From Nemertoderma westbladi (Eukaryota; Xenacoelomorpha; Nemertodermatida; Nemertodermatidae), in assembly GCA_032718475.1 (NCBI GenBank), contig JAUCBJ010008363.1, positions 62,001-126,000 on the forward strand: a stretch of 64,000 nt of DNA. The letters are read 5' to 3'. The notes under the pieces were generated by a model. That model made no database searches. It had not been told where the DNA came from and saw only the letters and a list, made by a program, of their open reading frames with translations. This document shows positions 50,368-63,562 of the stretch, piece by piece. How positions within the stretch are numbered: the first letter of the stretch is position 1; every line of letters begins with the position of its first letter. The position numbers and the translations under genes were made by a program.

Positions 50368-50691
50368 TCTAGAACACAACAATATTAACAGGGAGATAGG
50401 CTACTTATCTCTTCACTGTGTTACCAGTGTTACCTGTTCTTTTGACTTTCATTTAAGATTCTCTATCTCATGGAGTGGGTTAGAAGTTATAAATATGAAA
50501 ATCGATGTGGTTTTTGAAAAAATTCAGAGGATATTTTGATAAATTATTGCTGAAAAACCCCAAGGATTTTGACAAGGATTTTATACTCATTATATTCATG
50601 AACTAGCTGAGATATTTGAGGTCAATTATTGTATTACATAATAACTTTAACTCCAGCCACATTAGCAATACGATGAAACTATAATAAATAT
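50368..50691 (+). repeat. 324-bp deletion unit (2 of 6)
   Basis: Same join, near 50418. Copy of the unit at 47960 within the 2407-bp duplication; also followed by a TCTACAACGG anchor. Confidence 0.92.
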
Positions 50692-52771
50692 TCTACAACG
50701 GAACAATATTAACAAAGAAATAGGCTGCTTATCTCTCCTCTCTGAGAGCCTCAGAAAGGGGGTGATCCGACGCAATCAAAATTCATCCATCACCAGGGGA
50801 AAGGCGAAGCAAAGAATAGCTGATTACTTCTATAAATGTAAGTGTTACCTGTTCTTTTGACTTTCGTTTAAGATTGTCTATCTCTTGGAGTGGGTTAGAA
50901 GACATGAATATGAAAATCAATGTCGTTTTTTGTAAAAAAAATCAGAGGAGATTTTAATAAATTATTGCTGAAAAACACCAAGGATTTTGACAAGGATTTA
51001 ATACTCAATATATTCATGAAATAGCTGAGTAATTTGAGGTTAATTATTGCATTACATATTAATTTCGGCTCCAGTCGCTTTGGCAATACGATGAAACTAT
51101 AATAAATATTCTAGAACACAACAATATTAACAGAGAGATAGGCTACTTTTCTCTCCACTCTGAGAGCCTCAAAAAGGGGGTGTTCCGACGCAATCAAATT
51201 TTATCCATCTCCTGGGGAAAGACGAAGCCAATAAGAGCTGATTACTTCTATAAATGAAGTGTTACCTGTTCTTATAACTTTCGTTTAAGATTCTCTATCT
51301 CGTGGAGTGGGTTAGAAGTTATAAATATGAAAATCGATGTGGTTTTTTAAAAAAATTAGAGGATATTTTGATAAATTATTGCTGAAAAATCCCAAGGATT
51401 TTGACATGGCTTTAATACTCATTATATTCATGAAATAGCTGAGAAATTTGAGGTGAATTATTGTATTACATATTAACTTCGGCTCCAACCGCTTTGGCAA
51501 TACGATGAAACTATAAAAAATATTCTAGAACACAACAATATTAACAGGGAGATAGGCTACTTATCTCTCCACTCAGACAGCCACAGATAGGGAGGGGTGT
51601 TTTGACACAATCAAAATTTAACCATCTCCAGGGGAAAGACGAAGCCAATAACAGCTGATTACTTCTATAAATGTAAGTGTTACCTGTTTTTTGACTTTCG
51701 TTTAAGATTATTTATCTTGTGGACTAGGATAGAAGTCATGAATATGAAAATTGATGTGGTTTTTGAAAAAAATCAAAGGATATTATGATTAATTATTGCT
51801 GAAAAACACCAAGGATTTTGACATGGCTTTAATACTTCATTATGTTCATGAAATAGCTGATATACTTGAGGTGAATTGTTGCATTATATTAACTTCAGCT
51901 CCAGTCTCTTTGGCAATACGATGAAACTGTAATAAATATTCTAGAACACAACAATATTAACAGGGATATAGGCTACTTATCTCTCCACTCTGAGAGCCTC
52001 AGAACGGGGGGGTTTTTCAACGCAATCAAAATTCATCCATATCCTGGGGAAAGACGAAGCAAATTACAGCTGATTACTTCTATAAATATAATTGTTACCT
52101 GTTCTTTTGACTTTCGTTTAAGATTGTCTATCTCTTGGAGTGGGATAGAAGTTATAAATATGAAAATCAATGTCGTTTTTTGTAAAAAATCAGAGGAGAT
52201 TTTAATAAATTATTGCTGAAAAAACCACGGATTTTGACAAGGATTTAATACTCATTATATTCATGAAATAGCTGAGAAATTTGAGGTGAATTATTGCATT
52301 ACATATTAATTTCTGCTCCAGTCGCTTTGGCAATACGATGAAACTATAATAAATATTCTAGAACACAACAATATTAACAGGGAGATAGGCTACTTTTCTC
52401 TCCACTCTGAGAGCCTCAAAAAGGGGGTGTTCCGACGCAATCAAATTTCATCCATCTCCTGGGAAAAGACGAAGCAAATAACAGCTGATTACTTCTATAA
52501 ATAAAAGTGTTACCTGTTCTTTTGACTTTCGTTTAAGATTCTCTATCTCGTGGAGTGGGTTAGAAGTTATAAATATGAAAATCGATGTGGTTTTTGAAAA
52601 AAATCAGAGGATATTTTGATAAATTATTGCTGAAAAACCCCAAGGATTTTGACATGGCTTTAATACTCATTATATTCATGAAATAGCTGAGAAATTTGAG
52701 GTGAATTATTGTATTACATATTAACTTCGGCTCCAGCCGCTTTGGCAATACGATGAAACTATAAAAAATAT
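50368..52771 (+). repeat. About 2407-bp duplication, copy 2
   Basis: Tandem copy of 47960-50367 with scattered changes: a longer A run in GTAAAAAAAATCAG near 50932, ATAAATGAAGTG near 51251 (one base fewer than copy 1), GAAGCCAATAACAG near 51641. Its right half was duplicated again with a 1666-bp period. Confidence 0.83.
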
Positions 52772-53180
52772 TCTAGAACACAACAATATTAACAGGGAGA
52801 TAGGCTACTTATCTCTCCACTCAGACAGCCACAGATAGGGAGGGGTGTTTTGACACAATCAAAATTTAACCATCTCCAGAGGAAAGACGAAGCAAATAAC
52901 AGCTGATTACTTCTATAAATGTAAGTGTTACCTGTTTTTTGACTTTCGTTTAAGATTCTCTATCTCATGGAGTGGGATAGAAGTCATGAATATGAAAATC
53001 GATGTGGTTTTTGAAAAAAATCAAAGGATATTATAATTAATTATTGCTGAAAAACACCAAGGATTTTGACAAGGCTTTAATACTTCATTATGTTCATGAA
53101 ATATCTGAGATACTTGAGGTGAATTGTTGCATTATATATTAACTTCAGCTCCAGTTTCTTTGGCAATACGATGAAACTAT
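51515..53180 (+). repeat. 1666-bp four-monomer duplication, copy 1
   Basis: Anchors 51524, 51940, 52357 and 52772 recur at 53190, 53606, 54023 and 54439. Shared markers: GAAGCCAATAACAG (51641 and 53307), CATATCCTGGGG, GAAAAAACCACGGATTTTG (about 52217 and 53883), ATTATAATTAATTATTG. The left boundary is placed where CTATAAAAAATATT (copy 1 flank) and CTATAATAAATATT (copy 2) disagree. Confidence 0.85.
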
Positions 53181-54846
53181 AATAAATATTCTAGAACACA
53201 ACAATATTAACAGGGAGATAGGCTACTTATCTCTCCACTCAGACAGCCACAGATAGGGAGGGGTGTTTTGACACAATCAAAATTTAACCATCTCCAGGGG
53301 AAAGACGAAGCCAATAACAGCTGATTACTTCTATAAATGTAAGTGTTACCTGTTTTTTGACTTTCGTTTAAGATTATTTATCTTGTGGACTAGGATAGAA
53401 GTCATGAATATGAAAATTGATGTGGTTTTTGAAAAAAATCAAAGGATATTATGATTAATTATTGCTGAAAAACACCAAGGATTTTGACATGGCTTTAATA
53501 CTTCATTATGTTCATGAAATAGCTGATATACTTGAGGTGAATTGTTGCATTATATTAACTTCAGCTCCAGTCTCTTTGGCAATACGATGAAACTGTAATA
53601 AATATTCTAGAACACAACAATATTAACAGGGATATAGGCTACTTATCTCTCCACTCTGAGAGCCTCAGAACGGGGGGGTTTTTCAACGCAATCAAAATTC
53701 ATCCATATCCTGGGGAAAGACGAAGCAAATTACAGCTGATTACTTCTATAAATATAATTGTTACCTGTTCTTTTGACTTTCGTTTAAGATTGTCTATCTC
53801 TTGGAGTGGGATAGAAGTTATAAATATGAAAATCAATGTCGTTTTTTGTAAAAAATCAGAGGAGATTTTAATAAATTATTGCTGAAAAAACCACGGATTT
53901 TGACAAGGATTTAATACTCATTATATTCATGAAATAGCTGAGAAATTTGAGGTGAATTATTGCATTACATATTAATTTCTGCTCCAGTCGCTTTGGCAAT
54001 ACGATGAAACTATAATAAATATTCTAGAACACAACAATATTAACAGGGAGATAGGCTACTTTTCTCTCCACTCTGAGAGCCTCAAAAAGGGGGTGTTCCG
54101 ACGCAATCAAATTTCATCCATCTCCTGGGAAAAGACGAAGCAAATAACAGCTGATTACTTCTATAAATAAAAGTGTTACCTGTTCTTTTGACTTTCGTTT
54201 AAGATTCTCTATCTCGTGGAGTGGGTTAGAAGTTATAAATATGAAAATCGATGTGGTTTTTGAAAAAAAATCAGAGGATATTTTGATAAATTATTGCTGA
54301 AAAACCCCAAGGATTTTGACATGGCTTTAATACTCATTATATTCATGAAATAGCTGAGAAATTTGAGGTGAATTATTGTATTACATATTAACTTCGGCTC
54401 CAGCCGCTTTGGCAATACGATGAAACTATAAAAAATATTCTAGAACACAACAATATTAACAGGGAGATAGGCTACTTATCTCTCCACTCAGACAGCCACA
54501 GATAGGGAGGGGTGTTTTGACACAATCAAAATTTAACCATCTCCAGAGGAAAGACGAAGCAAATAACAGCTGATTACTTCTATAAATGTAAGTGTTACCT
54601 GTTTTTTGACTTTCGTTTAAGATTCTCTATCTCATGGAGTGGGATAGAAGTCATGAATATGAAAATCGATGTGGTTTTTGAAAAAAATCAAAGGATATTA
54701 TAATTAATTATTGCTGAAAAACACCAAGGATTTTGACAAGGCTTTAATACTTCATTATGTTCATGAAATATCTGAGATACTTGAGGTGAATTGTTGCATT
54801 ATATATTAACTTCAGCTCCAGTTTCTTTGGCAATACGATGAAACTA
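53181..54846 (+). repeat. 1666-bp four-monomer duplication, copy 2
   Basis: Tandem copy of 51515-53180 with one extra A in the run near 54262. It then joins a 324-bp deletion unit. Confidence 0.84.
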
Positions 54847-54856
54847 TAATAAATAT

Positions 54857-55180
54857 TCTAGAACACAACAATATTAACAGGGAGATAGGCTACTTATCTC
54901 TTCACTGTGTTACCAGTGTTACCTGTTCTTTTGACTTTCATTTAAGATTCTCTATCTCATGGAGTGGGTTAGAAGTTATAAATATGAAAATCGATGTGGT
55001 TTTTGAAAAAATTCAGAGGATATTTTGATAAATTATTGCTGAAAAACACCAAGGATTTTGACAGGGATTTAATACTCAATATATTCATGAAATAGCTGAG
55101 AAATTTGAGGTGAATTATTGCATTACATATTAATTTCGGCTCCAGTCGCTTTGGCAATACGATGAAACTATAATAAATAT
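54857..55180 (+). repeat. 324-bp deletion unit (3 of 6)
   Basis: Join near 54907. Unlike the others it ends in a B-end (CGGCTCCAGTCG) and an intact TCTAGA anchor at 55181, so its right half was exchanged with a neighbouring B-end monomer. Confidence 0.92.
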
Positions 55181-55596
55181 TCTAGAACACAACAATATTA
55201 ACAGGGAGATAGGCTACTTTTCTCTCCACTCTGAGAGCCGCAAAAAGGGTGTGTTCCGACGCAATCAAATTTCATCCATCTCCTGGGGAAAGACGAAGCA
55301 AATAAGAGCTGATTACTTCTATAAATAAAAGTGTTACCTGTTCTTATGACTTTCGTTTAAGATTCTCTATCTCGTGGAGTGGGTTAGAAGTTATAAATAT
55401 GAAAATCGATGTGGTTTTTGAAAAAAATCAGAGGATATTTTGATAAATTATTGCTGAAAAACCCCAAGGATTTTGACACGGATTTTATACTCATTATATT
55501 CATAAACTAGCTGAGATATATAGAGGTGAATTATTGTATTACATAATAACTTTAACTCCAGCCACATTAGCAATACGATGAAACTATAATAAATAT

Positions 55597-55920
55597 TCTA
55601 CAACAGAACAATATTAACAGGGAAATAGGCTACATATCTCTTCACTGTGTTACCAGTGTTACCTGTTCTTTTGACTTTCATTTAAGATTCTCTATCTCAT
55701 GGAGTGGGTTAGAAGTTATAAATATGAAAATCGATGTGGTTTTTGAAAAAATTCAGAAGATATTTTGATAAATTATTGCTGAAAAACCCCAAGGATTTTG
55801 ACACGGATTTTATACTCATTATATTCATAAACTACCTGAGATATTTGAGGTGAATTATTGTATTACATAATAACTTTAACTCCAGCCACATTAGCAATAC
55901 GATGAAACTATAATAAATAT
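55597..55920 (+). repeat. 324-bp deletion unit (4 of 6)
   Basis: Join near 55647; flanked on both sides by TCTACAAC anchors (55597 and 55921). Private TACATATCTC upstream of the join and TTCAGAAGATATT downstream. Confidence 0.92.
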
Positions 55921-56752
55921 TCTACAACAGAACAATATTAACAGGGAAATAGGCTACTTATCTCTCCACTCTGAGAGCCTCAGAAATGGGGTGTTCCGAC
56001 GCAATCAAAATTCATCCATCTCCAGGGGAAAGGCGAAGCAAAGAATAGCTGATTACTTCTATAAATGTAAGTGTTACCTGTTCTTTTGACTTTCGTTTAA
56101 GATTGTCTATCTCTTGGAGTGGGTTAGAAGACATGAATATGAAAATCAATGTCGTTTTTTGTAAAAAATCAGAGGAGATTTTAATAAATTATTGCTGAAA
56201 AACACCAAGGATTTTGACAAGGATTTTATACTCATTATATTCATAAACTACCTGAGATATTTGAGGTGAATTATTGTATTACATAATAACTTTAACTCCA
56301 GCCACATTAGCAATACGATGAAACTATAATAAATATTCTACAACAGAACAATATTAACAGGGAAATAGGCTACTTATCTCTCCACTCTGAGAGCCTCAGA
56401 AAGGGGGTGTTCCGACGCAATCAAAATTCATCCATCTCCAGGGGAAAGGCGAAGCAAAGAATAGCTGATTACTTCTATAAATGTAAGTGTTACCTGTTCT
56501 TTTGACTTTCGTTGAAGATTGTCTATCTCTTGGAGTGGGTTAGAAGACATGAATATGAAAATCAATGTCGTTTCTTGTAAAAAATCAGAGGAGATTTTAA
56601 TAAATTATTGCTGAAAAACACCAAGGATTTTGACAAGGATTTAATACTCAATATATTCATGAAATAGCTGAGAAATTTGAGGTGAATTATTGCATTACAT
56701 ATTAATTTCGGCTCTAGTCGCTTTGGCAATACGATGAAACTATAATAAATAT

Positions 56753-57144
56753 TCTAGAACACAACAATATTAACAGGGAGATAGGCTACTTATCTCTCCA
56801 CTCTGAGAGCCTCAGAACGGGGGTGTTTCGACGCAATCAAAATTCATCCATCTCCAGGGGAAAGGCGAAGCAAAGAATAGCTGATTACTTCTATAAATAT
56901 AAGTGTTACCTGTTCTTTTAGAAGATTTAGGGATAGAAGTTATAAATATGAAAATCAATGTCGTTTTTTGTAAAAAATTAGAGGATATTTTAATAAATTA
57001 TTGCTGAAAAAACCAAGGATTTTGACAATGATTTAATACTCATTATATTCATGAAATAGCTGAGAAATTTGAGGTGAATTATTGCATTACATATTATTTT
57101 CTGCTCCAGTCGCTTTGGCAATACGATGAAACTATAATAAATAT
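56753..57144 (+). repeat. 392-bp unit with 24-bp deletion
   Basis: GTTCTTTTAGAAGATTTAGG near 56911 replaces the usual GTTCTTTTGACTTTCG through GAGTGGGATAG; most of the pyrimidine tract and the GGAGTGGG box at +194 to +204 are gone, about 24 bp net. The unit also has ACATATTATTTTCTGC near 57090. Confidence 0.85.
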
Positions 57145-58041
57145 TCTAGAACACAACAATATTAACAGGGAGATAGGCTACTTTTCTCTCCACTCTGAGA
57201 GCCTCAAAAAGGGGGTGTTCCGACGCAATCAAATTTCATCCATCTCCTGGGGAAAGACGAAGCAAATAAGAGCTGATTACTTCTATAAATGAAAGTGTTA
57301 CCTGTTCTTATAACTTTCGTTTAAGATTCTCTATCTCGTGGAGTGGGTTAGAAGTTATAAATATGAAAATCGATGTGGTTTTTGAAAAAAATTAGAGGAT
57401 ATTTTGATAAATTATTGCTGAAAAATCCCAAGGATTTTGACATGGCTTTAATACTCATTATATTCATGAAATAGCTGAGAAATTTGAGGTGAATTATTGT
57501 ATTACATATTAACTTCGGCTCCAGCCGCTTTGGCAATACGATGAAACTATAAAAAATATTCTAGAACACAACAATATTAACAGGGAGATAGGCTACTTAT
57601 CTCTCCACTCAGACAGCCACAGATAGCGAGGGGTGTTTTGACACAATCAAAATTTAACCATCTCCAGGGGAAAGACGAAGCAAATAACAGCTGATTACTT
57701 CTATAAATGTAAGTGTTACCTGTTTTTTGACTTTCGTTTAAGATTATTTATCTTGTGGACTAGGATAGAAGTCATGAATATGAAAATCGATGTGGTTTTT
57801 GAAAAAAATCAAAGGATATTATGATTAATTATTGCTGAAAAACACCAAGGATTTTGACATGGCTTTAATACTTCATTATGTTCATGAAATAGCTGAGATA
57901 CTTGAGGTGAATTGTTGCATTATATTAACTTCAGCTCCAGTCTCTTTGGCAATACGATGAAACTGTAATAAATATTCTAGAACACAACAATATTAACAGG
58001 GATATAGGCTACTTATCTCTCCACTCTGAGAGCCTCAGAAC

Positions 58042-58056
58042 GGGGGGGGGGGGGGG
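58042..58056 (+). repeat. 15-G homopolymer run
   Basis: Uninterrupted run of 15 G at the position where most monomers have 4-5 G (+68 to +72). It makes the unit 57976-58401 426 bp long. Related units at 49599, about 52006 and about 53669 have 7 G followed by TTTTT, so this site is prone to slippage in this subfamily. The plus strand could form a G-quadruplex; the length may also be misassembled. Confidence 0.85.
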
Positions 58057-59648
58057 TGTTTCGACGCAATCAAAATTCATCCATCTCCAGGGGAAAGGCG
58101 AAGCAAAGAATAGCTGATTACTTCTATAAATATAAGTGTTACCTGTTCTTTTGACTTTCGTTTAAGATTGTCTATCTCTTGGAGTGGGATAGAAGTTATA
58201 AATATGAAAATCAATGTCGTTTTTTGTAAAAAATCAGAGGAGATTTTAATAAATTATTGCTGTAAAACACCAAGGATTTTGACAAGGATTTAATACTCAA
58301 TATATTCATGAAATGGCTGAGAAATTTGAGGTTAATTATTGCATTACATATTAATTTCGGCTCCAGTCGCTTTGGCAATACGATGAAACTATAATAAATA
58401 TTCTAGAACACAACAATACTAACAGGGAAATAGGCTACTTATCTCTCCACTCTGAGAGCCTCAGAAAGGGGGTGTTCCGATGCAATCAAAATTCATCCAT
58501 CACCAGGGGAAAAGCGAAGCAAAGAATAGCTGATTACTTCTATAAATGTAAGTGTTACCTGTTCTTTTGACTTTCGTTTAAGATTGACTATCTCTTGGAG
58601 TGGGTTAGATGACATGAATATGAAAATCAATGTCGTTTTTTGTAAAAAATCAGAGAAGATTTTAATAAATTATTGCTGAAAAACACCAAGGATTTTGACA
58701 AGGATTTAATAATCATTATATTCATGAAATAGCTGAGAAATTTGAGGTGAATTATTGCATTACATATTAATTTCGGCCCCAGCCGCTTTGGCAATACGAT
58801 GAAACTATAATAAATATTCTAGAACACAACAATATTAACAGGGAGATAGGCTACTTTTCTCTACACTCTGAGAGCCTCAAAAAGGGTGTGTTCCAACGCA
58901 ATCAAATTTCATCCATCTCCTGGGGAAAGACGAAGCAAATAACAGCTGATTACTTCTATAAATGAAAGTGTTACCTGTTCTTATGACTTTCGTTTAAGAT
59001 TGTCTATCTCATGGAGTGGGTTAGAAGTCATGAATATGAAAATCGATGTCGTTTTTTGAAAAAAATCAGAGGATATTTTGATAAATTATTGCTGAAAAAC
59101 CCCAAGGATTTTGACATGGCTTTAATACTTCATTATGTTCATGAAATAGCTGAGATACTTGAGGTGAATTGTTGCATTATATATTAACTTCAGCTCCAGC
59201 CGCTTTGGCAATACGATGAAACTATAATAAATATTCTAGAACACAACAATATTAACAGGGAGATAGGCTACTTATCTCTTCACTCTGAGAGCCTCAAAAA
59301 GGGGGTGTTCTGACACAATCAAAATTCATCCATCTCCAGGGGAAAGACGAAGCAAAGAACAGCTGATTACTTCTATAAATGTAAGTGTTACCTGTTCTTA
59401 TGACTTTTGTTTAAGATTCTCTATCTCGTGGAGTGGGTTAGAAGTTATAAATATGAAAATCGATGTCGTTTTTTGTAAAAAATCTGAGAATATTTTGATA
59501 AATTATTGCTGAAAGCCCAAGGATTTTGACATGGCTTTAATACTTCATTATGTTCATGAAATAGCGAGATACTTGAGGTGAATTGTTGCATTATATATTA
59601 ACTTCAGCTCCAGTCTCTTTGGCAATACGATGAAACTATAATAAATAT

Positions 59649-59972
59649 TCTAGAACACAACAATATTAACAGGGAGATAGGCTACTTATCTCTTCACTGT
59701 GTTACCAGTGTTACCTGTTCTTTTGACTTTCATTTAAAATTCTCTATCTCATGGAGTGGGTTAGAAGTTATAAATATGAAAATCGATGTGGTTTTTGAAA
59801 AAATTCAGAGGATATATGGATAAATTATTGCTGAAAAACCCCAAGGATTTTGACAAGGATTTTATACTCATTATATTCATGAACTAGCTGAGATATTTGA
59901 GGTGAATTATTGTATTACATAATAACTTTAACTCCAGCCACATTAGCAATACGATGAAACTATAATAAATAT
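59649..59972 (+). repeat. 324-bp deletion unit (5 of 6)
   Basis: Join near 59699, inside copy 1 of the 3174-bp duplication. Carries ATTTAAAATTCTC and GGATATATGGATAAAT, private to this copy and its duplicate. Confidence 0.92.
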
Positions 59973-60388
59973 TCTACAACAGAACAATATTAACAGAAAA
60001 ATAGGCTACTTATCTCTCCTCTCTGAGAGCCTCAGAAAGGGGGTGATCCGACGCAATCAAAATTCATCCATCTCCAGGGGAAAGGCGAAGCAAAGAATAG
60101 CTGATTACTTCTATAAATGTAAGTGTTACCTGTTCTTTTGACTTTCGTTTAAGATTGTCTATCTCTTGGAGTGGGTTAGAAGACATGAATATGAAAATCA
60201 ATATCGTTTTTTGTAAAAAATCAGAGGAGATTTTAATAAATTATTGCTGAAAAACACCAAGGATTTTGACAAGGATTTAATACTCAATATATTCATGAAA
60301 TAGCTGAGAAATTTGAGGTTAATTATTGCATTACATATTAAATTCGGCTCCAGTCGCTTTGGCAATACGATGAAACTATAATAAATAT

Positions 60389-60743
60389 TCTAGAACACAA
60401 CAATATTAACAGGGAGATAGGCTACTTATATCTTCACTCTGAGAGCCTCAAAAAGGGGGTGTTCCGACGCAATCAAAATTCATCCATCTCCAGGGGAAAG
60501 ACGAAGCAAACAACAGCTGATTACTTCTATAAATGTAAGTGTTACCTGCTCTTTTGACTTTCATTTAAGATTGTCTATCTCTTGGAGTGGATTAGAAGTC
60601 ATGAATATGAAAATCGATGTCGTTTTTTTTTAAAAATCAGAGGAGATTTTAATAAATTATTGCTGAAAAACACCAAGGATTTTATATTCATTATATTCAT
60701 GAACTATTTGAGATATTTAATACGATGAAACTATAATAAATAT
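60389..60743 (+). repeat. 355-bp unit with two internal deletions
   Basis: First deletion of about 12 bp collapses the direct repeat GGATTTT...GGATTTT (GGATTTTATATTCATTATA near 60677). The second removes about 49 bp, joining GAGATATTTA to AATACGATG near 60719, so the whole A/B-end is absent. It also has a T8 run near 60623. Confidence 0.88.
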
Positions 60744-62822
60744 TCTAGAACACAACAATATTAACAGGGAGATAGGCTACTTATATCTTCACTCTGAGAG
60801 CCACAGATATGGGGTGTTCCGACGCAATCAAAATTAATCCATCTCCTGGAGAAAGACGAAGCAAATAACAGCTAATTACTTCTATAAATGTAAGTGTTAC
60901 CTGTTCTTATGACTTTCGTTTAAGATTCTCTATCTCGTGGAGTGGGTTAGAAGTTATAAATATGAAAATCGATGTCGTTTTTTGTAAAAAATCAGAGGAG
61001 ATTTTAATAAATTAATGCTGAAAAACACCAAGGATTTTGACATGGCTTTAATACTCATTATATTCATGAAATAGCTAAGAAATTTTAGGTGAATTATTGT
61101 ATCACATATTAAGTTCGGCTCCAGCCGCTTTGGCAATACGATGAAACTATAATACATATTCTAGAACACAACAATATTAACAGGGAAATAGGCTACTTAT
61201 CTCTCCACTCTGAGAGCCTCAGAAAGGGGGTGTTCCGATGCAATCAAAATTCATCCATCACCAGGGGAAAGGCGAAGAAAAGAATAGCTGATTACTTCTA
61301 TAAATGTAAGTGTTACCTGTTCTTTTGACTTTCGTTTAAGATTGTCTATCTCTTGGAGTGGGATAGAAGTTATAAATATGAAAATCAATGTCGTTTTTTG
61401 TAAAAAATCAGAGGAGATTTTAATAAATTATTGCTGTAAAACACCAAGGATTTTGACAAGGATTTAATACTCAATATATTCATGAAATGGCTGAGAAATT
61501 TGAGGTTAATTATTGCATTACATATTAATTTCGGCTCCAGTCGCTTTGGCAATACGATGAAACTATAATAAATATTCTAGAACACAACAATACTAACAGG
61601 GAAATAGGCTACTTATCTCTCCACTCTGAGAGCCTCAGAAAGGGGGTGTTCCGATGCAATCAAAATTCATCCATCACCAGGGGAAAAGCGAAGCAAAGAA
61701 TAGCTGATTACTTCTATAAATGTAAGTGTTACCTGTTCTTTTGACTTTCGTTTAAGATTGACTATCTCTTGGAGTGGGTTAGATGACATGAATATGAAAA
61801 TCAATGTCGTTTTTTGTAAAAAATCAGAGAAGATTTTAATAAATTATTGCTGAAAAACACCAAGGATTTTGACAAGGATTTAATAATCATTATATTCATG
61901 AAATAGCTGAGAAATTTGAGGTGAATTATTGCATTACATATTAATTTCGGCCCCAGCCGCTTTGGCAATACGATGAAACTATAATAAATATTCTAGAACA
62001 CAACAATATTAACAGGGAGATAGGCTACTTTTCTCTACACTCTGAGAGCCTCAAAAAGGGTGTGTTCCAACGCAATCAAATTTCATCCATCTCCTGGGGA
62101 AAGACGAAGCAAATAACAGCTGATTACTTCTATAAATGAAAGTGTTACCTGTTCTTATGACTTTCGTTTAAGATTGTCTATCTCATGGAGTGGGTTAGAA
62201 GTCATGAATATGAAAATCGATGTCGTTTTTTGAAAAAAATCAGAGGATATTTTGATAAATTATTGCTGAAAAACCCCAAGGATTTTGACATGGCTTTAAT
62301 ACTTCATTATGTTCATGAAATAGCTGAGATACTTGAGGTGAATTGTTGCATTATATATTAACTTCAGCTCCAGCCGCTTTGGCAATACGATGAAACTATA
62401 ATAAATATTCTAGAACACAACAATATTAACAGGGAGATAGGCTACTTATCTCTTCACTCTGAGAGCCTCAAAAAGGGGGTGTTCTGACACAATCAAAATT
62501 CATCCATCTCCAGGGGAAAGACGAAGCAAAGAACAGCTGATTACTTCTATAAATGTAAGTGTTACCTGTTCTTATGACTTTTGTTTAAGATTCTCTATCT
62601 CGTGGAGTGGGTTAGAAGTTATAAATATGAAAATCGATGTCGTTTTTTGTAAAAAATCTGAGAATATTTTGATAAATTATTGCTGAAAGCCCAAGGATTT
62701 TGACATGGCTTTAATACTTCATTATGTTCATGAAATAGCGAGATACTTGAGGTGAATTGTTGCATTATATATTAACTTCAGCTCCAGTCTCTTTGGCAAT
62801 ACGATGAAACTATAATAAATAT

Positions 62823-63146
62823 TCTAGAACACAACAATATTAACAGGGAGATAGGCTACTTATCTCTTCACTGTGTTACCAGTGTTACCTGTTCTTTTGA
62901 CTTTCATTTAAAATTCTCTATCTCATGGAGTGGGTTAGAAGTTATAAATATGAAAATCGATGTGGTTTTTGAAAAAATTCAGAGGATATATGGATAAATT
63001 ATTGCTGAAAAACCCCAAGGATTTTGACAAGGATTTTATACTCATTATATTCATGAACTAGCTGAGATATTTGAGGTGAATTATTGTATTACATAATAAC
63101 TTTAACTCCAGCCACATTAGCAATACGATGAAACTATAATAAATAT
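62823..63146 (+). repeat. 324-bp deletion unit (6 of 6)
   Basis: Join near 62873, exactly 3174 bp from the unit at 59649; no difference seen between the two. Confidence 0.92.
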
Positions 63147-63562
63147 TCTACAACAGAACAATATTAACAGAAAAATAGGCTACTTATCTCTCCTCTCTGA
63201 GAGCCTCAGAAAGGGGGTGATCCGACGCAATCAAAATTCATCCATCTCCAGGGGAAAGGCGAAGCAAAGAATAGCTGATTACTTCTATAAATGTAAGTGT
63301 TACCTGTTCTTTTGACTTTCGTTTAAGATTGTCTATCTCTTGGAGTGGGTTAGAAGACATGAATATGAAAATCAATATCGTTTTTTGTAAAAAATCAGAG
63401 GAGATTTTAATAAATTATTGCTGAAAAACACCAAGGATTTTGACAAGGATTTAATACTCAATATATTCATGAAATAGCTGAGAAATTTGAGGTTAATTAT
63501 TGCATTACATATTAAATTCGGCTCCAGTCGCTTTGGCAATACGATGAAACTATAATAAATAT

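Larger units (their letters stand above)
54857..58138 (+). repeat. Divergent-family block with mixed unit lengths
   Basis: Anchors 54857, 55181, 55597, 55921, 56337, 56753, 57145, 57560 and 57976 (steps 324, 416, 324, 416, 416, 392, 415, 416). B-end and A-end units alternate. Unit types include CAGACAGCCACAGATAGCG and CTGAGAGCCTCAGAA forms. No gene or foreign insert. Confidence 0.87.
58139..61312 (+). repeat. 3174-bp tandem duplication, copy 1
   Basis: Anchors 58402, 58818, 59235, 59649, 59973, 60389, 60744 and 61160. Left boundary is where TATAAGTGTT (58131-58140) differs from TGTAAGTGTT at the start of copy 2. Contains one 324-bp and one 355-bp unit. Rare markers TGCTGTAAAACACC (58259), GTTAGATGACATG (58605) and GAAAGCCCAAGG (59511) all recur at +3174. 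Confidence 0.9.
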
